A program made the position numbers and the translations under genes. Of a stretch of 64,000 nucleotides of DNA, positions 57,380 to 64,000 are shown one piece after another. Source of the DNA: Wyeomyia smithii. Lineage: Eukaryota > Arthropoda > Insecta > Diptera > Culicidae. Every line of letters begins with the position of its first letter. The first letter of the stretch is position 1. The stretch lies in NCBI RefSeq assembly GCF_029784165.1, contig NC_073696.1, forward strand, positions 244,078,892 to 244,142,891, read 5' to 3'. The notes beneath the pieces were generated by a model that was given only the letters and a program-made list of their open reading frames with translations, had not been told where the DNA came from and made no database searches.

Positions 57380-57870
57380 TTATTCCCCCCGTGTTGGGGC
57401 AGAAGGAAGATTGCCATCAGGAAATCCAATTTTGAAAATCAAAATGCCTGCTTCAAGGTAAATAAACAAGTTATTGAAAGTTAATAATTTTTGACAACGC
57501 AAGCAAGCATTCTGTGTTGGATACTAGCAATTTCAATCTGTCGCACCCGTCTAATTTACTGAATGTGAAATAGCTTCCACAGTGCATGTTGTCCGTGATT
57601 CTTAATTCCCCCAATGTTAGGGCAGCTCAAAGGTTGTAATTAGCAACCGATTTTGAACCGCAACATGCTTTTTTGAAGGCAAATAAAAAAATAATTGAAG
57701 GTTAATAATTTTCTGGCATCAACACAAGCAGACATTCTGTGCGGGATGCAATCAAATTCTGTTGTAGTTGTCTAATTTTTACTTTATTGGGTTAACCCCC
57801 CACTGTAGGGGCAGCGCAAAGGCTGTGATCAGCATAACCGACTTTGAATAACAAACTGCCCTGTTAGAAC
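57380..57870 (+). repeat. ~200-bp tandem repeat with C-run/G-run hairpins
   Basis: Blocks TTCCCCCCGTGTTGGGGCAG (57381), TTCCCCCAATGTTAGGGCAG (57606) and ACCCCCCACTGTAGGGGCAG (57796) recur. Between them are shared AAGGTTGT, AACCGATTTTGAA, AGGTTAATAATTTT and GCAAGCATTCTGTG segments, giving 2.5 diverged units. Confidence 0.65.
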
Positions 57871-57879
57871 GCATTCACA

Positions 57880-58217
57880 AAGACAGTTAGTTCGACTATG
57901 CAGAGCTAATATAAAGTCGATTCAATCAATCAGCATGAACAGAATTTCGTCGTCTCCCAGCTGCCAAGCTGCAACATGATGCAACACGTAACAGCGAGCA
58001 AACGAAATCGCTTGATGTTACAAACCGCAATAAGATACGGGTTAAAACCGTTGCATGTGTGAGAGCATCATCGGTGTTTATTCGCTGGGTACAAAAATCA
58101 AACGCGAATTGTGGAATACTTCGTCTAAAGAACATTAGGAAATGGTAAAATTGAACTGAAAGGCGTGGCCTATTACGTAGCACCCTTCGGCTATAAAAAA
58201 GAGTTTCTGGGAAAACT
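57880..58217. other. intergenic, no gene seen
   Basis: No gene recognised. A TATA-like GGCTATAAAAAAGAG lies at 58189-58203, just before the hAT MITE. Confidence 0.3.
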
Positions 58218-58225
58218 AGCTACAT

Positions 58226-58648
58226 TAGTGCTGGGACTATCCGGATTAAAATATCCGGATATCCGACCTCGGATATCGGACAAATATCCAAAATCCGGAT
58301 CAATCGGATATCCGGACATTATCCGACAGGATATCCGGATTTTCGGATAGTCGGATATCCGGATATCCGGATATTGTATCCGAACATAGTTTAATGAGAA
58401 TTATGTAATAAATACTTACGAGGGGATGGGGGATTGTGGAAAAAGCCATTTTTCGCGTTACATTTCATTCGAATGGGCCCAAAAGCTAGAAAAAAATCCG
58501 GATATCCGGATAGTATATCCGGATATCCGACTATTCGATTATCCGTATCCGGATATCCGGACATCCGAATAGTATTCGTTTACACATTCGTGATCCGAAC
58601 TTCGGATAACCGGATCACGAATATATCCGGTTAAAAGTCCCAGAACTA
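58226..58648. mobile_element. hAT-type MITE rich in ATCCGGAT
   Basis: Ends TAGTGCTGGGACT and its near-complement AGTCCCAGAACTA. The 8-bp duplication AGCTACAT is exact (58218-58225, 58649-58656). About 20 ATCCGGAT/TATCCGGATA-type palindromes fill both subterminal zones. No coding capacity. Confidence 0.85.
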
Positions 58649-58659
58649 AGCTACATTCA

Positions 58660-59090
58660 GTAGTCGGAAGGTGAACTGGATGGACCGTCCACTGCCAATG
58701 AGCGGTCAACATTTATTTGCTAGGAAGAATGACTGACACGCAAGCAGCCGGGTTATCTTTCTTGTAAAAGTATTCTACTTTATCCTTACGGTCGTGGCTT
58801 TGCACACAACCCTTCTGTGATTTTTTTATTTTTCCCCTAACGTATTGTTAGTCACTTAAAGTTACATTCAGGATTATTTTCTTCTCAACTTATACTGGTT
58901 TTTAGGGAGACGTTTTAAAGTTTTTTTTGGGTTAATTTGGGATTAAGTTTTGTTAATAGCATTCGGCCTTTTTTTTAATTCAAACCTAATTTTTAAGATT
59001 TTCCTGTTTTCCTGAGAACTTGTTAACCTGTAATTTGATTTTTTTACTTTCTCAGCGCGTGTTCATTCATTTTAAGTTAAATTTGGTTTA
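58660..59090. other. intergenic, no gene seen
   Basis: AT-rich, nothing recognised. Confidence 0.35.
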
Positions 59091-59094
59091 TATG

Positions 59095-59247
59095 TTTCCA
59101 TTTTCTAATCTTTTTGCCTTTCTCCTAGAAAGGTATAGCAATCACTGGAAAAACCAAAGGTATAAAAGTGGTCCCAATGGCCGAATGTCATATACCACTC
59201 GACCCCTTTCGACGTACTGAGCATTTTCTGTATGTATGTATGTATGT

Positions 59248-59331
<84 letters not shown>

Positions 59332-61075
59332 GCAACTTTTTTTTCTCAGTCACTTTTCTCAGAGATGGCTGGACCGATTTTCATGAAATTAATTGCAAAT
59401 GAGAGGTCTAGTTGCGCCATAGGTTGCTATTGAATTTCATTGTAATCGGATTTTTAGTTTAGAGGTTATGTATCAAAATGTAAAAATCACGAAACATCAA
59501 TATCTCAGAAACCACACAACCGATTTCAATGAAACTGGTTTCAAATGATCGGGCTGTCTCCAGAATCCTTAACTTTCAAATTTCGTTATGGTTGAGCATA
59601 TGGTTCAAAAGTTATGTAAAGAAAAGTTATCCTAAGGTTGTTTAAACTCACTCATTTTTCTCAGAGATAGTTGAACCGATTTTCACAAAATTAGTGTCAA
59701 ATGAAAGGTCTAGTTGCCCCATAGGTTGCTATTGAATTTTATTGCAACCGGATAGTAACTTTGTCCGTTGTTCATAAAAATGTGAAATCACATAATGAAA
59801 GTAAACATATTGACTTTCTCCTAACGATCACTGGAAACTTTTTTCTCACTCACTTTTCTCAGCGATGGCTGAACCGATTTCAATGAAATTAATTGCAAAT
59901 GAAAGGTCTAGTTGCCCTATAAGATCGATATAAGATTGAATTTTATTGTAATCAGATTTCTAGTTTAGAGGTTATGTATCAAAATGTAAAAATCACGAAA
60001 CATCAATATCTCAGAAACTGCACAACCGATTTGAACAAAATTGGTTTCAAATGAACGGGCTACCTAAAAACCCTTAACTTTTGAATTTTGTGGTTCAGAA
60101 GGTATGGAAAGAAACGTGTTCTGGATACTATTTAATCTCACTCATGTTTCTCAGAGATGGCTGGACAGATTTGCATAAAATCAGTGTCATATGGAAGGTC
60201 TTGTTGCCCCATAAGACCCTAATGATTTTTTTTTGCAAACGGATTATTACTTTGCCTGTTATGTTTAAAAATGTGAAATCTAGCTATTGAAAGAAACATA
60301 TTCCGAAGACTACCTGGACTCACTCACTTTTCTCAGAGATGGTTGACCCGATTCCCACAGAATTAGTATCAAATGAAAGGTCTAGCTGCCTCAAACACCC
60401 TATTGTATTTTGCTGTAATCGGATTGTAACTTCGTCTGTAATGTATCGAAATGTGAAAATCACGAAACTTCATAATCTTAGAAACTACACAACCGATTTG
60501 AACAATAGTGATATCAGATGAACGGGCTAGTTAAGGGTTAACTGATGAATTATGATTGAACACGTGGTTTCAAAGTTTGGCTGCTTTATACGTTCCCTTT
60601 TCATTTGATTATAATCGAACTTAAGCAACCGTTATGTATTAAATTGTTAATAAAACAACGAAAGTCTATTATCTCAAAGATTACATGAATTATTGGAACA
60701 TAACTTGTGTCATACGAACGAGTCATCTCTCAAACTTACAAATGATAAACTTCATAACAATTTGATATGTGGTTCAGAAGTTATGAAAAGTAAAGAAATT
60801 AAGAGACTATTCAAAACTATACCTGCTATGATCAATATATGTGACCTCAACATAATTTAAATATGTTATCGTTCAATTTAAACGTTTCTGATATTGCTGA
60901 TGATTGAATTTAATTCAAATTTCAAATTTTATACTTTAGTTACAACATCAATATTTTAGTACCCAAAGAGTGAATATTCCTTTATTGGATTGCAGCGTTC
61001 ATGTAAATCTATTTTTACAAATAATAAGTTTAAATGAGAAAGGCTGGGTCTGACCGCTAGGTGGATTAATTAAGG
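59095..61075 (+). repeat. composite repeat with (TG)n and ~490-bp tandem units
   Basis: The left end GCCTTTCTCCTAGAAAGGTA precedes a (TG)n run. Below that, two alternating blocks repeat. Block A (CTCAGAGATGGCTGGACCGA, AAATGAAAGGTCTAGTTGCC) occurs near 59355, 59660, 59860, 60150 and 60330. Block B (AAAATCACGAAACATCAATA, CTCAGAAACCACACAACCGA) occurs near 59485, 59985 and 60455. The B spacing shows a period of roughly 470-500 bp. The right end carries GAGAAAGGCTGGGTCTGACC (about 61037), whose GAGAAAGGC is the complement of the left GCCTTTCTC. It looks like a large non-autonomous element; class unknown. Confidence 0.65.
59231..59331. repeat. (TG)n / (TGTA)n microsatellite
   Basis: TGTA tetramers followed by about 38 TG dinucleotides and again TGTA. 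The cysteine/valine-rich and threonine/histidine-rich frames over it are artefacts. Confidence 0.95.
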
Positions 61076-61079
61076 TTTT

Positions 61080-63720
61080 TCACTGTGCTTCAAAGCACAG
61101 ATTTTATCTCTTCAGTTTCAACAGAAGCATTTAGTAAATTGAATGCTTTTTGTTTTTGATTTCTTGTATAGTTTATTCGACATTTCTGTATTTTAGAAAC
61201 TCTTTTCAAGAGTTTTGAAATAATTGATGGTTATTTACAGTTTGGCAATAAATTTTGTTTCGCTAGAAGTCATTTTAGAGTTGATTTTGGAGTCTATTGT
61301 GTTGTTTTTCTGGCGTTTGAAAATGTTTTCAGTCATTCAGAGCATGATTCGTGATTATATTTCTTTCGGTTTTCTCTGACTATAAAGGCGTTTGCGAGTA
61401 TTTGGATTTCTTTGCTGGTTTGAAGAGAAGATAATAATTTGTTTGCATAAATAATTTTTTTGCAAACATTTTTAACAGAAAATTACAGCACCACAAAAAT
61501 TATTTTTGTTTCTAGTCTCTTTCAACTTAGGAACCATTCACAGCAATATTTGAAATCAATTTCTGCTTCACCTTTTCCTTTTTTTGGGTTCTTGGTGCTG
61601 ATTAACCTGATACAAACTGGAACATGATACCTTGTTGTAAATAAAATCTATTTTTGGTATCATGTTTATTTTATTCGAAAATAATTTTCAAAACGTCTAT
61701 GGAAAATCGAGAGTAATAATGTTTGAAATAACAGGCATTTCACACTATTTTTTTTGTTTAACAAAACATATTTCTATCAAACTTTCGATACTTTGAACGA
61801 GTTTATGTGAAAAAAAAAACTCAAAACAAAATCTAGAAACTGTTATTTAATACAGAAACAACAGCTTTTGTTTTTGAATTATATTTCCTCATGAAGAAAA
61901 AATTCAGTCAGATAATGCTGTCATAAATATATCAAGGATCAAGCACCAACTCCAGCAGAAGTAGAAAAAGATTCGCAAGCACATTTCACGCGACTGTACA
62001 GTCTGCCTGTCCGATTCTACGACCAAATTTAAATTACCTAAATGGGTGGTGAATATTACGATGCAGTACAAATAGCCGCGTTACAACATTACAACACCGG
62101 ATCCGCAAAAGTATAGCGCCCAGTCGAAATGTTCTAATTGCGTAATGCTCGAACGTGATAAATCAACTATTTCTGCAACACTAAATTTTCGAATTTGAGA
62201 TAGTCGCTCGTAAATTGCGTCAATACTGCAACATTACATATTACATCCTGTAATATACACAGAGACGCGTTTCCACTTAGGCGTATTCCATCCGTTTCAT
62301 TGTGGAACAACTGAGATAAACGTGAAAAATTATTCCATATCCAGTAACAAATGAGTGAAATATGTCCGTTCTAGATGTGGCTGGGGCGAAATGAAAAAAA
62401 TAAACAACAGGAAAATACGCGGATATATCAAATTAACAGTCAAGCGTCGGCAATAAATAGAGTAATTTTTTGGTCCCTGAGCGTTCATTTTATTGTTGCT
62501 GGTGGAACGGGGCGGCCGGATTGGAAAGGGAAGAATCGGGGCCGTACCGCTGGAGCAGACTGAAAACGGAAAGTGCTGAACAGATACAGATGATGATGAT
62601 GATGATACTACAAATAAGTACCCGACCCAGCAGTGACCGCTCTCTTGCCGCACACCGCCAGCTATGCTACTAATAATCGTAATGACGATGAATAAATTCA
62701 TTAATTATACTTTTTCCTCTGGCCTTCCGGTTGGTGTTGGATCTGGCGACAGAACCGCCGAGGGGAAGAAGATAGTAGCTACATATTTTCGTATCATTAG
62801 TCAGAAGCGCTAATGAACCAAACTAGACGAGAGCCAACCGCGCGGTTCAACCGGGCAAAGCGATTCAATTACCACTCGACTCCGTTGCATAGTTTTAGTT
62901 CAGTCGGATAGCCTTTCAACTCGCTAGCGCTACAATCAATGGAACACTTTTTTTTTTGTTTCGCCGTCCTCGATTGTCATGTGGGTGCGATGCGTTAAAG
63001 AAAGCAATGAACGTCAAGATAGGATTAATAAACGCTATATTTAAATGCATAATAACAAATTCAACGCGTTTGACTGGGTCAACCATTCCCAAGATTTTGC
63101 AACTATTGAGTTTGCTATGAACACGTTCGAACAATTATGCTTTTTGCTTTTTTATTGTTTTGGCTGAATATTAAATTGGACATGTTTTTGTGGAGTTCTC
63201 CAGGAGAAGATTCTAATCTACCTTTGCATTTGATTCGAGACACCTTTTCTCAAAAATTTACATATATGTATACAATTTACCCCAACTTAGGGTATTATCA
63301 AGCTTTGACAATTGATGTTTGCAAACTTACACTTTATAGATGTTGGTTTTCAGTTAGATTTTTTATAAAATATTGTCCAAATATATTCGTAATGCTATGT
63401 AAAATCTATTCTGAATCACAAAGAATCCTAAAACCATGCAGAGATTTGTGTAAATTAGTAGTAATACGAACTATTTTGAGGGCTTCAACAGAAAATTATT
63501 TCTCATAGCTCATCACTAAGCACAAAAAAAAAAAACAAAAAAATCGTGACAGCAATGCATATATTACCGTCATGAGGTTTGTTTACAATATGTTTTGGTT
63601 ACCAATACAAATTTTGTTGGTGCGAGAAACAGTTATTTTACTTCTGGGAAAAGTTTTTTAGTATTTAAATAAACAACGAGACAACCTTCTATATGCTTTC
63701 TTAATTTTATTTTTTTGTGT
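61080..63720. other. intergenic, no gene recognised
   Basis: 61.1-61.9 kb is very AT-rich. 62.35-62.95 kb is less AT-rich and has a GAT microsatellite (62589-62609). Frames up to 123 codons (62330-62701 minus, 63137-63508 plus) have no recognised domain. Nothing is called. Confidence 0.35.
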
Positions 63721-63725
63721 GACAT

Positions 63726-63852
63726 TTTTTTTTTCCTGTGTGGACTCATTACTGCGACCAGAGCTTAGATCTATTGTGATATTGCCCAGGTGTTTTCTGT
63801 ACTCCGCACTTCATATTATTGGCAGTATCACTATAGAAGTAAGTGATAAGCT
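63726..63852 (-). mobile_element. 3' part of SINE family b
   Basis: The reverse complement matches 45700-45823: the body (TATCACTTACTTC-TATAGTGATACTGCC) and the LINE-like tail, ending in a long A-run (T-run at 63726-63734). The head is absent. Confidence 0.75.
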
Positions 63853-64000
63853 AGGAAGAGCTTCGTAGCCGCAAGGTTACAGAGTCCGCTTTAATAAGCG
63901 AGTGGTCGTGGGTTCGAATCTTAGTAGAATCAGGCCATTTGGTTGTCAAAGGACTTTAACATGGGTTCATTCTCAGGCTCCCCACTACATACCCTTCCTT
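63853..64000 (+). mobile_element. 5' part of SINE family b, cut by window edge
   Basis: Matches 45350-45495: tRNA-like head with GTAGCCGCAAGG and B-box-like GGGTTCGAATC, then AGAATCAGGCCATTTGG and CAGGCTCCCCAC. It sits directly against the opposite-strand 3' fragment at 63726-63852. Confidence 0.8.

Noticed and set aside
59105..59433. Cys/Val and Thr/His repeat proteins on both strands
   Set aside because: Direct translation of the (TG)n microsatellite.
63137..63508. 123-codon hydrophobic frame
   Set aside because: AT-rich chance frame without initiation context, homology or neighbouring exons that I can see.

Overview
This window is animal nuclear DNA, almost certainly from a mosquito and most likely a culicine with a large, repeat-rich genome. 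The inference rests on very short introns (58-64 bp), a secreted insect-type maltase, tRNA-derived SINEs, LOA-like and CR1/Jockey-like non-LTR retrotransposons, and many short inverted-repeat DNA elements in AT-rich sequence. There are no bacterial features. Species cannot be fixed from sequence alone.

Only two well-supported host genes are present, and they converge tail to tail. Cytoplasmic isoleucyl-tRNA synthetase (31990-35826, +; 4 exons, 1219 aa) is complete. A secreted GH13 alpha-glucosidase/maltase (38644-40520, -; 3 exons, 582 aa) is also complete; its first and last exons appear only when two 64-bp introns are removed. About 31 copies of a 68-bp satellite fill the space between them. 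A hAT-type element with an 8-bp target duplication sits about 190 bp upstream of the synthetase start codon. A weak two-exon small-gene candidate lies at 56230-56665 (-).

Layout. 1-31 kb is intergenic and dominated by DNA-transposon remnants: a pogo-like transposase piece, ACGCGG foldback elements, a dead mariner/Tc1 transposase, TA-flanked TIR elements, a TAA-flanked MITE and an element with ~316-bp terminal inverted repeats. It also holds three SINEs, a palindromic satellite and a 5'-truncated LINE with a perfect 14-bp target duplication. 31-40.6 kb holds the genes. 41.5-48.6 kb is a retrotransposon nest: a 2-kb LOA-like copy inserted into a tandem repeat, a decayed CR1/Jockey-like element with ORF1, endonuclease and RT pieces, and a SINE inserted into that RT. 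48.6-64 kb holds more DNA elements, including one that encodes an unclassified transposase-like protein, then tandem repeats and two further SINE fragments.

The most informative relationship is that the 3' end of the LOA-like LINE resembles the 3' tails of two otherwise different SINE families here, which suggests a LINE/SINE mobilisation partnership. The other main points are two promoter-like CCAAT/TATA modules 31 kb apart, the long-TIR element, and the transposase-like ORF pair overlapping by ATGA between long inverted repeats.
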